Assembly (NCBI RefSeq): GCF_001640805.2 | Contig: NC_066838.1 | Location: 6,528,601-6,592,600, forward strand | Length of the DNA: 64,000 bases | Source of the DNA: Lates calcarifer | Lineage: Eukaryota; Chordata; Actinopteri; Centropomidae | Direction of reading: 5' to 3' | Shown: positions 1 to 35,890 of the stretch, piece after piece | Layout: each line of letters opens with the position of its first letter | Position numbering within the stretch: position 1 is the first letter of the stretch | Notes under the pieces: generated by a model | What the model saw: the letters and a program-made list of their open reading frames with translations, nothing else | What the model was told of the DNA's origin: nothing | Databases searched by the model: none | Translations under genes and position numbers: made by a program

Positions 1-885
1 GTGCAGCTGTTTGATTAGAGCGCCCTGAACTTAAATGAACCAAATACTCTATGAGAGGCTGTGCAAGCTATAATTCATTTCTCAGATTCTCCTTTCACAT
101 GCATATACTGAACACATTACTTTCAAACATGCATTTTCACCCTCATATGTATATACAGTTTATCATACTCTCAGTGGGCAGCTTATTAGTCACACCCAGC
201 TAAAACTAATGCAGGTGTCCTGAAGTAAATCCATCCTTTATGATGGTTATGTTCAGTTTTTACAGAAACTCTTTGGTGCTGATTCAGTTTTATGGTCATT
301 TTGGAGGCTGCAGTTTATGGTGCTGTTATAATATATTGCCCACCCCATTTATATTGATGAGAGTATGCTAAATAACAAAAGCAAGCAATGCAGTTCAACA
401 GGACAAACAAACTACATCCTCCGATAAACACATCTCTACAACAGGCTCAACAAAAACTGAGCATTATTTTTTTTAACAATGTTCAGTTTTAATTCATATA
501 TAATAAGAAGAGGAGTTTGTTCTGCTTCTGTCTGGTCACAGGTACAATCTGCCAAGATGCAGCAAATAGGTTTAAGAACTCCTTTGTTCCTGCTTCAATC
601 GTTGTCTTAAATTACTCACTGGTTTTATACCAAGACACTGTTTACCAGTTGGACTCTTATATGTTTATTTAAGTATTTGTAGTACCCTATTTATTGGATT
701 TCTATTTATTATTGGTCGAACCTATTTTACTGTTTCACGCTGTGTGTTTTATTGTTGTTTATTGTTTATTGTTGGTTGAATGAAAACTCAACCTTGTGCT
801 CTCTCCCATGGCTTCTATGTGGAAGATGTGAATCTGACTGATTTTGCATCTCTGGTCACGAAGCTGTGCTCCTGTTCCTCTCCTG

Positions 886-933
886 ACCCGACCCGAGCCG
901 ACCCCAACCCAACCCAACCCCCCACCCCACCCC
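886..933 (-). other. G-quadruplex-prone tract, G-rich on the TRIM33 sense strand
   Basis: The plus strand carries eight runs of three or more C within 48 bases (886-888, 892-894, 902-905, 908-910, 913-915, 918-923, 925-928, 930-933). The minus strand, which is the sense strand of TRIM33, is therefore G-rich with short loops. Confidence 0.6.
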
Positions 934-1589
934 AAACTCACTCTCTGTTCCTTGTTTCTGTCGAGCTTTTAATGCCTCAAACATATTTTTCAGTGCGTAT
1001 GAACCACCTGGGCCTCTCTGTAGAGCAGCTTGTCAGTGTTTTTAACATCTCCTGCACAAATGTTTTAGATTCTACATCTCCTGTCAGACACAGAAAAATC
1101 TATATCTTCTTCTTCACTATAGTTTAACGAAGAAATAAGGAATTTAAACAGACAATGCAGGATGATAGAGTGGAAATGGAAGAAGGATAAACATATTGAT
1201 TCACTTGCTTCACTTAAAATTAGATTTCCACTTATCATTGTCCCAGAACTCTATGATTGGTCCCCCACTTGGCCAGCTGAACCTTCCCAGAGACGTGTGA
1301 AGAATTTCTTCATTATTTCTATAACAAGATAACAGACATTCAGCAGAGTCTGATGTAGACTTCTGCTCATCTCGGGACCAACTCATTTTAGTGAAATCTC
1401 TTAGCTTCAGACTGCATTCATACTTTGTTTTCAAAAGCTATATTTCAGGAGGTTGGTCCATTTATTTCAGATTTTATTTTATTTTATGTTGATTCTCGGC
1501 TCTGAGTTGTCCATTAACAGTCAGTTGATTTAAGTTGTGCAATACTGCTTTGTCAAACTGAGATACTCAAACAATTCAACAGATCTAGA

Positions 1590-1870
1590 AAAGGTCATCA
1601 ATGTTTTTATCTCCTCCAGACTGGACTCTTGCAACCCTCTTTATTCTGTTATCAGCTGGTGAAACATCTTCAGACTACAGCGAATACAAAACACTGCTGC
1701 TGGGCTTTTAACACACTCAGAGAGGAAGGGAAAGGAATCCTTCACTGGTTACCTGTGAGTTTTGGAATTGGTTTTAAGATTTTACTGCTTGAATGGTCTG
1801 ACTTCTGTTTATACCTGTGATTTATTAACTCTCTACGGGCCTGACCGCAGCGTCAGAATGAAGACAGGAT
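1590..1870 (+). mobile_element. L2-type LINE remnant, C-terminal part of reverse-transcriptase ORF
   Basis: In the plus direction the text reads SRLDSCNPLYS, then QRIQNTAAGLL, then HWLPVSFGIGFKILLLEW. These are degenerate versions of the conserved SRLDYCN / QNAAARLL / HWLPV-FKILLL block found just after the RT domain of vertebrate L2/CR1-like elements. Frames change between the blocks and a stop interrupts the first, so the copy is dead. The assignment to L2 rather than another CR1-clade family is from memory. Confidence 0.8.
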
Positions 1871-1907
1871 TGCAGGACTCTTGTATTATCCTACATTAGT
1901 TTTAGAC

Positions 1908-1924
1908 AGGTGTACCTAATAAAC
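1908..1924 (+). repeat. Short fish repeat end, copy 1 (aggtgtacctaataaac)
   Basis: This 17-base string occurs again, identical, at 26530-26546. Here it lies about 40 bases after the LINE remnant. Strings of this type are common in fish genomes and probably mark a repeat terminus; the family is not known to me. Confidence 0.55.
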
Positions 1925-2390
1925 AGCCAACTGAGGGTATATATGTACACCCATATTATACTTCATTTAAAAAATATATCTATATGAATATATGTGAGGC
2001 CCAGAATTACAGTTAGCACAGCCACCAAAACAATAAAAACACACTACATCAAGACTACATCAAGTGAGATTTTGAATCTCAGAATCAAGCCTCACACTGA
2101 ACACACTGATGTCAGGACTGCTGAAGTAAATTCAACCTGATAAGACATGGACATATTTTCAGACTTTTTCAGGACCTCCAGACATCATATCATCTCTCAT
2201 ACTGTTCATTGTTTCCTTAAGATTAAATGGAAATAAATCTTATGCATAAAAAGGCAAAAAAAAAAAAAAAACCCTGTCTAAATGTGCTGCTCCTAAATTC
2301 TCTTCTCACCCTAAGACAAAGGGCAAAAACACTTCTTGGAGCCTCAGTGGGATGGGACAGGACAACTGTGCTCCATTTGAAACGGCTTAC

Positions 2391-26338
<23,948 letters not shown>

Positions 26339-26529
26339 CTTCCTTCCTCTTTGAACCGCTGCACGTCCTGCGTGACTTGTCGAACCAGGAGCACGTATGA
26401 TTACGTCGTGACGTCGAGTAAGATCCGACTTCATTTATGTGCTTATTTGCTTGTTTGTTAGTTTACTTGCACTCAGTCGGTAGTTTTTAGGTACATGAAG
26501 CTAAAATGAATGCAGTCCAATCAAACAGT

Positions 26530-26546
26530 AGGTGTACCTAATAAAC
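26530..26546 (+). repeat. Short fish repeat end, copy 2
   Basis: Identical 17-base match to 1908-1924, here 190 bases upstream of the TRIM33 start codon. Confidence 0.55.
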
Positions 26547-26614
26547 TGACGGCTCCTTTGCTTTTGACTTTCCATACTTGTGAGGACCTTCAACTGCATT
26601 CCCCAATAGTCCTG

Positions 26615-27075
26615 CACCTGGTAACTAGGGTTACAGAAAGTTTTCATGGGAAGTTAAGCCGGGGATCTTTGGAAATATTCCAAGTTCCAAGTATCATATA
26701 CAAATATAAATATAAATATATTGTTTTGTCATACACATGCATGCAAACTAATTCTTCTCTGAAGCTCATTAAGCCTCTGGTTTTTTCAAATTTTCTGCAT
26801 TTGTCCTCAACCCTTTGATGATGATCCTTGTGATGGAGGAATGCACAGTGCACGCAGGGGCTGTGGCCCCAATAGCCCTGCAGTAAGTAGTGCGCTGTGT
26901 GCATGGGATGGAGGAATGCACAGTGCAGGGTATAAATTAAACTTGCATTAAATCTGTTAAACCAATATTATGCTGCAAGATCTTTTTTTTCCAGCTACAT
27001 TTAAGTTCCCCCTTATAGCCTAACCTGCAATTTTGCAAATTTTCAGTTTATTCCCTTTAGTAAAACCTTTAGTAA
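26615..27075. repeat. Dispersed repeat block, unclassified
   Basis: It starts near aactagggttacagaaagtt, includes catgggaagttaagccgggg and ggaaatattccaagttcc, and carries a 21-base direct repeat (gatggaggaatgcacagtgca, starting near 26832 and 26908). The wording resembles a high-copy fish repeat I recall only loosely. No ORF or clear terminal repeats were found. Confidence 0.5.
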
Positions 27076-27603
27076 AAAGCCAGTAAAAATCCATTTCACA
27101 GACTGAGTTACTTACAGATTAAGGTTTTATATATAACATGTCATCAGTTTATGAAATATATACCCACCATTATATGAATGAAGTATGCAATTGTTAAAAT
27201 TAGTTCCACCTCAACCAATTACAACATTAAAGTATTAAAACTAAATATAAATTAAAATATATGTGTCACCACATTGTGTAATCGTCACAGCTGACCTGCA
27301 CCTGAGCTTGATTTCTGCCAGCCATTACATCACCTACTATTAAATTACAGCTCAATTATGTGTTAAATGTATTTTGAAATCCAAACAAAATATATCAACA
27401 CATCATCTAAAACAGCTTTGTAGTTTAAAGACAGATCTATTTTTAATTATCTGAGCTGTGCAATAGAAAAAGAGGGGAAAAGTTCAACAGCCGAACTTGG
27501 TTCAAGAAAAAAGGGGGGAAACAAACAGTACAGCCTATCAGAACACCATTAATTAGCATAATGAAAGCTGACTGATGGAGGAGAGTTTACAGGCTAGAGT
27601 GAG

Positions 27604-27639
27604 GAGTGGTCGCTGTGGTTTGAGTGGTCGCTGTGGTCT
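27604..27639. repeat. 18-bp tandem duplication
   Basis: The unit gagtggtcgctgtggttt is followed by the same unit with one change (tct at the end). Confidence 0.85.
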
Positions 27640-27987
27640 GAGTGTCATGACCACTTTGACAGTTATTATAATTGTTTATATATGGTCTGCAACATTTAAA
27701 ATTATGTGTATACTAAAATCTAATATCCCTCTGTCATCATCATCACCAGTCTCTGCAAAGTAGATGTAAAATGTGGACACAACATCAAACAAACTGATAA
27801 CTAAACTAATTTAGTCTACATTAACAAAACAATACAAAGCAAAGCAAACTTTACCAGAGTACCTACATCTCTATTTAGGTGTTTCAGCTCAGCACCTGTC
27901 CAGGAAGCACTTCTCCTCCCCTCCACTAGATGTCACAAACAAAAACTCACGGCAGTGTCAAGTAAGGATTTTATTTTGAAAGTCGGG

Positions 27988-27996
27988 ACCGGAAAG
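27988..27996 (+). promoter_or_regulatory. ETS-like motif upstream of BCAS2
   Basis: ACCGGAAAG lies 88 bases before the BCAS2 start codon. The core CCGGAA is the ETS/GABP site found in many housekeeping promoters. Motif only. Confidence 0.35.
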
Positions 27997-28083
27997 TTTT
28001 GCTATCAGTTAGCTGCCTGGAGAACTGTCTCAGCTGAAAAAAGATAAACGTTGGATAAACGCAACAGGACAGACTGAATAAAA

Positions 28084-31000
28084 ATGGCCGGAACGGCTTC
28101 AGTAGCTGGTGAGGTGTTCGTCGATGCTTTGCCATATTTTGACCAAGGCTACGATGCAGCAGGTGTCAGAGAAGCGGTGAGTAAACAGGCAGTTTGTATC
28201 AGACCGGGACTCTGCTAACAGCCACATGTTAGCTTAGCTAACCATGCTAATCATAGAAATGGCACACTGCAACGTTTTAGTAACATTTCAGACTTTCAAC
28301 AGATAAAAACCACTGTAATTGCAATATTACAAGTTATAATTATATTGGCAGGTAATGTTTTACTTTAGCTGAGACCTAGGTATAATAAAGTATATGTACA
28401 GTCTGTAGAAGCCCACTGACGTAAGGAAAATGTAGGGAAAAAAAGTTCGTTTCAACTTTTTAAAAAGCAGAGGTGGTTTTAAATGTATCTGTCTGCTCCA
28501 GTCAATCTGCTGTGTTGTGACAGTATCAACATTAAACTAATGTTGAGCAAGGCTACAGTACACACTATGTGAGCAGAGTGTAAATTAAAATAATTAAGAT
28601 CAAGGCCAACACAGGGACCAAGTGACACACAGCAGGGCTGGTGGTTTTTCCTGGTTGGTTATTCAGCTTTGCTCTGGCTCATTGTCGCAATAACCCACAT
28701 ACATTCATCATATTTAAAGTACTATAAGTACAGTGAGGATGCTTTGAAACATAATGCCATGATTACTTTATATTTGCCATCAAATTTGATATAGGTAGAT
28801 AGACAGATAAACACCCTAAATCAAATTAATATTATTCACAGTTGTTCAAGGCACTATTGTATCAGTATTGAGGAGACTGCTAACCACTGTGTTTCCAGTC
28901 CTCAATAATGCTAATTTCTTTATGTTTTGCCAAAGAGCTTTGACAGCACATCTGGAAACAGCTGTCTACTCTGAATCCTTACTGATGCAGGATGACCATC
29001 TTGTGTCTTGCTCACTTCTGCACCTTTTTAGATTGTCTAGTAGCTAACTAGCTAACAAACACAGCTGTTTCTGTTTCAGTTACTGATGTTGACTCTACAT
29101 GTTGTCATGTTGTTGTTTGTTTGTTTGCACAGCTGTTTAATCACGGTTTACTATATGTCTACAAATTCATTAAAATTCTTTTTTTAAATCTTGAAAGTAG
29201 TCTGTTACTCGATTACTTTCTCTAGTAGCATACATATATTTCACTGGAGTATTTCAGGATTAACACAGAAGATAAAAAGTCCCAAGACATGGTTTTTGTG
29301 AAACATCATCTAGTGCCTAAAACTTTTATACACTGTAAATGCAGGGTATTTGTTTTTTTTGGGGGGGGGGGCTCACACAGCTTGGAGGTTTATTGACTTT
29401 TTCACAGCAAATATCCTTACTTGTCATAGCACATAAAGCGTAAATGTAATTTATAACATAGTGATGGCCCTTTAAATTATACAGACTTGCATTACATTCA
29501 CCAAGGCAGGAAAAATGAAACTCTTATCTCATAAATATGACCTTCATATCCTAGTATCAACTCACCACATTAAACTCTATTCAGATATTTGTCAAATTAA
29601 TGCTATTGTGGTTCCTACTCATCACCTCACAGAACAGGAAGACTTAAGACCCTTTGTTAAGTGCTCAGTCACTCATCAACACACCACAGACACAGTAGAC
29701 TGTGTTTTTTTTTTCTACTTCTAACAAATGACTTTCTCAGGGCAGACATTTAGATTTATATGTTTGGTTTAGATGTGTCAGTTAGCCAGGCAAGTCAGGC
29801 AGCATGTCCAAGACCAGAGGGCTGCCACTGCCAAACATATAACACACCTTTGTTATTGTTACACCTGTGTAATGACAGACAGGTTTGGCTGGTGGGTGAA
29901 ATGAAAATGTTTATTTTATATTAATATGCAAATAATAATATGCCCCCATTACTGCTACACATTATCAGTTCCTTGTTACATTGATACAATTTACATTCTA
30001 TGTTTTAAAAATGCAACATATAGTACAGAGAGTGGCTACAGAGATTGAACCAGACTTATAATCCAAACTGATGTTATCCCACAAATGGAAAACCTGTTTC
30101 TACAGTAGTCCTGCAACTCACCCACAGCGATGTAGAGCACAGTATACAGTGTCTGCGAAACTCTGTAGTTGGGCTCTTTGTTCTCCTAAAAATAGAACAT
30201 GTCCATCTCATTTGGTTTAGTTTAGATGCTGAATCTGTTGGTAAGAAATGACTGCGTCACATAATTTGAAAAACATTTACAGAACTGACAGGTGGTTTGA
30301 CGCACTGCAGTCTGCTGCTAGTGTTTGACTACCAGTTGAAAACAGTGGGTGCATTTGGAAAATGAGTATGACGCACATCAAACTCTCTTTTTCAAGCCAA
30401 GAAGGTTAATGACCTGACTCACACCTGACACCTTGAATAGATCGAAGGCAACAGCATTTAACATCATCAGTGAAAGCAAATTGAAATTGTCAAAAATCCC
30501 AATTTAATATTTCAGTGCAAGATATAACATCTTATGATTTTACAGTCTAACTCAGGGTCTGAGGTAGTATGAAAATGTAAAGACAGAAACCTTGGGAAGG
30601 CAGCAACATTTTGCCTTTTTTATTTTTTTTGGTCATATTCCTTTACTTGCACTACTTCAGGCTTGTTCTCATTATCTGCCACCAAACTGCCATGTTCATG
30701 GCCTAAGCCTGCATCTCCTGTTACATTAACCAAACTGGGTAAAACAAATAAAACCTAAGTAAACATTAAGACTGTTTCAAAAACACCCTTGAGGCCTTCA
30801 TGGCACAAAGTGGTATCACTTCTTGTGGTCTAAGTCAGGTATAAGAAATTATGTGTGCAAAAGAGTCAAGTTTCTTTTTCCATTGGAGTTTGTCTTCAGC
30901 CAGAGAGGACAAACATCTCGAGTGTTATAAGCTGGTGTGGTCCTGACTGTCAGGCCTCCTTCACACGTTATTGCCCATGTTAGGTCTGAATGCTGTTTCA

Positions 31001-33240
31001 GATAATTTTCTACCCTGTCAAAATATATAGTTATGGGTAAATGGTGAAAATCTTGTAGTAGTTAAACAAATTTAACTTGATTATCTGACCTGCAAGTTCA
31101 GTTTAACAATAAAAAAGTTGAGATTCTTGAAGCTCCAATGCATTTCCTGTGCAAAAAAAATGACTCTCCTTTGGCCTCCAGGCTGCAGCATTGGTTGAGG
31201 AAGAGACCAGAAGATACCGGCCGACCAAGAACTACCTGAGCTACCTGCCAACACCTGACTTCTCTGCGTTTGAGGTGACAATCTCCTCAGACCTCTGAAA
31301 CCTTCCTCATGGCTTCAGCTGGTGTGACAGAAATAACAGCATTTCTTATTTCTTATCACCCTTCAGACAGAAATTATGAGGAATGAATTTGAGCGACTTG
31401 CGGCTCGGCAGCCCATGGATCTCCTGAGCATGAAGAGGTAAACACAACACACTGCAGAAGCCTCATGATAGACACCAAGGACAAGTTATATGTGCATTAA
31501 ATTAAAATCTACTGCTTAGTGAGGTACTACAAGATTTTTAATGGCAGATATATTTTAAGATATTTTCAGACTGTTTACTTAAGTCTTGTTGGGAATTCAG
31601 ATCTCCCGTTTGAAAAGTAAACATTATCCTGTAACGAATCAGTGAGTAACTCAAATAATAGAAGAGGTTACAGAATCGGCTACTTGGTATTTTTGACGGC
31701 ACTAGTCAAACAGCAGGGTGTGGTAACCAAGTGTCAAATACTTGGGTGTCCAGTAATCCTGTGTAATCCACACTAATAATCTAAATTAGTCCTGTGACTG
31801 ATGATTATTTTATTATTGAGTAATTTATTACTGTTATTTATCATTTGGTTTATATAATCACCAAATAGCAAAGAAAAAAGTCCTTCACAAGCTTCCAGTG
31901 TGCTTGTGGCTTCTCAAGTCTTTTTTTGTCCAACCAGTAGACCAAAGACCCATAGAAGTTTAGTTATTATTATCACAGAAGAAAGAAGAAAACTAGAAAA
32001 TATTCATATTTTACTGCTGGAACAAGTGAATTTTTGCCATTTTTTTCAATAAGTTTAAAAATTTGACTGCAGAATTCACTGAAGAATTAACTCATCATTA
32101 TATCTTTACAGGAGCTATTTGTAAGTTTTACTATCACTTCATAGCCAATGTTAGCATTAACAGCTGTTTACTTACCAGTCTAGAAGAAGTTTAACATCAA
32201 ACTTAATTTCTTTACTTGCCAAGAGCTGTCTCCAGCAATGGAAAGCAACACCAATATTAACTCTTGTTTTGCTTCTAGTTCTCTACATCACTTCTTTTCC
32301 TCTTCTTCCTCTACTATATGAATGTCTATATATCTCTATGAATTTATAAAGAATACAAAAATAATTGATAGATAATGTCAACAATAGTTGCAGCTTCAGT
32401 TGAAGACCCATTTTATCACTTAAAAGTATAAAACATTTATTTTAAATAGAAACCTTGTATATTTCACAATTGTTTTTACTCTTTGGCTCCAATTTTTTAT
32501 TTTTTTTATTTTTTCATTTGACGTTTTTCTTCCCTGTGGAGATATGAGCTGCCGGCGCCTTCAGCAGGACAAAAGAACGACATCACAGCGTGGCAGGAGT
32601 GTGTTAACAACTCGATGGCTCAGCTGGAGCACCAGGCAGTCCGCATTGAGAACCTGGAGCTCATGTCACAATATGGAACCAACGCATGGAAAGTCTACAA
32701 CGAGTATGTGACAGCAGTGTTTTCTCAGAGACAGTTATTCAGTGTGTACAAAGTTGAAAGACTGCTAACATGTTATTTTGTCTTCCTCCTGCAGTAACTT
32801 GGCCTTCATGATTGAGGTGGCACAAAAGGAACTTCAGAAATTTAGGTGAACAATCACTGAGACACTTGTGCTTGCTGAAAGTGTTACTAAAACTTTTTGC
32901 ACATTTAAGAATTTAATTTTATTTTAAATAAATATTTCTTGCACACAGGAAGCAAATTCAGGATATGAACTGGCAGCGTAAGAACGATCAGTTGGCAGGA
33001 GGAGCCAAACTGCGAGAGCTGGAGTCAAAGTATGTTCTTTATTATCACTCCACATGAGGATTATGTAGGTTAGATTTCCCTCTGTCTTAATATCTGTATC
33101 TGTTCCTCAACAGCTGGGTGTCTCTGGTCAGTAAGAACTATGAGATAGAACGGGCCATCGTCCAGCTGGAGAACGAAATCACTCAGCTCAGACAACAGCA
33201 GGGGGACGAGAACAAGGAGAATATCCGACAGGATTTCTAG
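28084..33240 (+). CDS. bcas2: BCAS2 / SPF27, pre-mRNA splicing factor, complete
   Basis: Core subunit of the Prp19 (NTC) spliceosome complex in the nucleus. Seven exons: 28084-28176, 31182-31274, 31367-31437, 32542-32703, 32795-32845, 32949-33029, 33114-33240. All junctions are GT/AG, the phases agree, and the total is 226 codons including TAG, giving 225 aa, the same length as human BCAS2. Landmarks are [18 protein letters not shown] at the N-terminus, [44 protein letters not shown], then a heptad-rich helical C-terminal half ending [10 protein letters not shown]. An in-frame TGA at 28075-28077 fixes the start at 28084. The gene lies head to head with TRIM33. Confidence 0.97.
28177..31181 (+). 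other. BCAS2 intron 1
   Basis: Three kilobases with no recognisable gene or transposon. A T8-G12 homopolymer pair lies near 29352-29371. The ORF at 29515-29724 has no family features. Confidence 0.6.
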
Positions 33241-35890
33241 AGCAGCTTCCACCCTCACAGCACTGATGTACAAACTAATGATCCCTCAGTCACAGAGTTC
33301 GGCTTGTATCAGAAGACTTACTGGAGTAAGACACCAGAGGAGGGAAAGTTACCTGTGTGGTGAAGACTGAATGTGAAACTGCATCATCTATTAACTTTGA
33401 CATTCAGAAGGAGCTGCCCAGAAACCTCAGTGACAAAACTCTTACTCTACTGAAAAACAGTGGTAGAAGGTGGTGTAATGTGACTTTTTGAGTGAACTGT
33501 TTATTGTTTTTTTTTCTCCAGGGATCAAACATGTTTAAAGACTATGTACAGTCTGCAAACAAAATGGAAAGTTGAAATCATGGGCAATAAAAAAACAACA
33601 ATTCAATACACTCATGGGTTTTGTTGCTGCACTACAACCTCACATGGTCTGGTATGACCAGTAGCTTATGGTGGCTAATGTTAGCTAACTTTAGAAAGAC
33701 ATTACTGTGTAACTGTGTCTCTGCTGAGTCAGTTTTCCGGCTTGAAGATTCTTTTCCTCTTGAGCTACTGTTGTACCAGCATTAGCATTGAACATTATTT
33801 CATAAATAACATGTGACATAAATCAGCAAATGTTACACTTTAAAATGTTATTTATACCAGCGTGTAGCTGTCAGTCTTGTAGGCTGCCTACCAACACAGA
33901 AGTGTGTTTAGAGTAGAGTGTACATAATTTGTCAGGTCTGTTGAAGACAAAATTATCTCTGTAAGCCCACTTCTATGACTTCTATTCATGTAATTTTTTT
34001 ATGCTGTTTTAATAAAATGAACATTTCTTATATTTCCCAGTGTGTGAACTGGATTATTTCTTAAATGTCACGATACACAGAACCTGACTTTAGATCTTCT
34101 AAATCTGTCGTCTCTGGCTAGTGTTGAATTTCATTTCTTCTCCGTTCTTATTCCACTGGAGCTCAATCTACTGTCATGCATCAGGTCAGTTTTTTTACTG
34201 CATGAAGGTACAGTATATTCAAATTAACATCCCACTCCCAATATGATACGAGCCTCCTCTGCATCAGCAGACAGTACTGTATAGTCAGAGCCTCCTTTCA
34301 AGCTCTCATTACCCTCCACAGTACAGACAGCCTACAGCACATTCAGCTAAGCATCTAGTTAGTCAGAAATCATGGTTTCATTCTTCCAGAAATTATGAAA
34401 ATCTAATTTGTAACATCAAGAACTAACCTCTGAATGACCTGTTAGAAAAAGCTCTTCTCTTGAACTATTAATAAATCATCAGTATGCGTCCCTCACAGAC
34501 CTGTAACACCAGTGTAAGTCCAGCTCAGTATTCTCAGTGAGGCTTTTTATCATTTATCTACCTTGGTTTAATAATTACACATCTACAAAGAACATTGTGA
34601 CCATATCTCTAATTAGAATAACAGCCAGTCAAATATTTAATTATATGTAAACCGATTAGAAGACTAAGCAAAGAAATATGTAACTCATCAAACACAGTCA
34701 GGGAGGGGGTGGGGGTGTATTCAAAGGTGAAATAACATGAACATCTCTTAATACAATCCATGGCACACTACAGCTTCAGCTGCTGTATGATCAGAGAACA
34801 TCTCTGTGTCAGCGTCACAACACCTGAGCTCCACATTAGGACTGTCCATTAACACAAACTGGGTGTATTTACCCTCAACACCCTCTAGTTTCTGGTCAAT
34901 GATTCACACTCACCAATACTCACCAAAACATAAGTTAAAAGGTGCAAAGCATGCAGAGTTTATGTGATATTACAGGACATGATCATGACACCAGCCATTG
35001 TGCGTGACTTTAGATTTTGATGGAGTCAGTTTAGGACAGTCCCATTTGATTGGCAGTAACTGCAGCATGTTCATAATCAGTTGCGTGTTTGTGTCTGAGT
35101 AACTTAAGATGCATCAGTCTGAGGGATCCATCTTTTTTTGTGTTGCAATGTATATCATGGTGATGAGTACAGGGTAACTGTTGGAACCTCACATTAGTGA
35201 CATAAGGAATAAACCCATAGGAATCAGTTTGAATAAAAGGTAGCCATGTCTGTTTTGTATATAGTGAAACCTCGAACAATATAAAAAATTAATAACACAG
35301 GAATCATGTGACCCTGGATGAAATGTAATATATTATCTGATGCACATAAACAGTAAATTATAATTTCTTTATTTTTATTGCCACATTCCTTACACAGTGT
35401 GCATAACAATGAATCTGTTGCTCTTCCTTTACTTCCTTCTTTGGTCAGATCGACCAGAACACCTGGATGAACGTTAACTCATTCTGTGGCAAATCAAAAG
35501 GCCCAGCTGCACAGGATTATCTGCATGGGGTGTTGTTGGAAAGCCAGATGTCCAGCATAGAAAGGGGACAGGTAGCGTGGTAGGTAGACCAGGTCTGAGG
35601 AGTTTCTACATACACCAACACCAACCAGGGATTGAACTAAATCAAAACCTGACAGAAACACTGAAAGTCGTGCTCTTTCTTCACGCTCTCAGTCTTAAAA
35701 CTTTCATACGCCTCACACACATGTAAGGTTTGCAGGCACCATTATACAGTTTGGAAAGAAACTATAGGGTTCTCTTTAGGAAAAGTCATCCACTGTGACC
35801 GAATCAAATCTGACTATGTGCAAAACTTTGTGGACAGCGTCAGCCACAGGTAGCTAGAGTAGCAGTAGGTAATTTTGGCCATGCTCCAGT
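33241..35890. other. BCAS2-OTUD3 convergent intergenic region
   Basis: The two genes end towards each other. The left part is BCAS2 3' UTR. On the minus strand two overlapping AATAAA-type signals (plus tttatt at 35368-35373 and 35374-35379) lie about 515 bases after the OTUD3 stop. No gene or clear transposon was seen in between. Confidence 0.6.
33586..33591 (+). terminator. BCAS2 poly(A) signal candidate
   Basis: AATAAA lies 346 bases after the BCAS2 stop codon. A second AATAAA at 34011-34016 could give a longer 3' UTR. Confidence 0.6.

Larger units (their letters stand above)
1..2390 (-). other. TRIM33 intron 19 (partial)
   Basis: No exon was found here on either strand. I looked for the expected last bromodomain helix (a segment like GKAVALYFE) and did not see it, so the gene continues beyond the left edge. 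The stretch holds a C-rich tract (886-933), a LINE remnant (about 1590-1870) and a short fish repeat end (1908-1924). Confidence 0.7.
26339..28083. other. Divergent TRIM33-BCAS2 intergenic region
   Basis: This region holds both 5' UTRs and promoters. Visible items are a CRE-like TGACGTC at 26409-26415, a repeat-like block at about 26615-27075, an 18-bp tandem duplication at 27604-27639 and an ETS-like ACCGGAAAG at 27988-27996. The middle (about 27080-27580) is AT-rich and shows no gene. Confidence 0.7.

Noticed and set aside
1..2390. Final TRIM33 exon inside the window
   Set aside because: I searched the minus strand for the expected last bromodomain helix and acidic tail and found no match with a usable acceptor.
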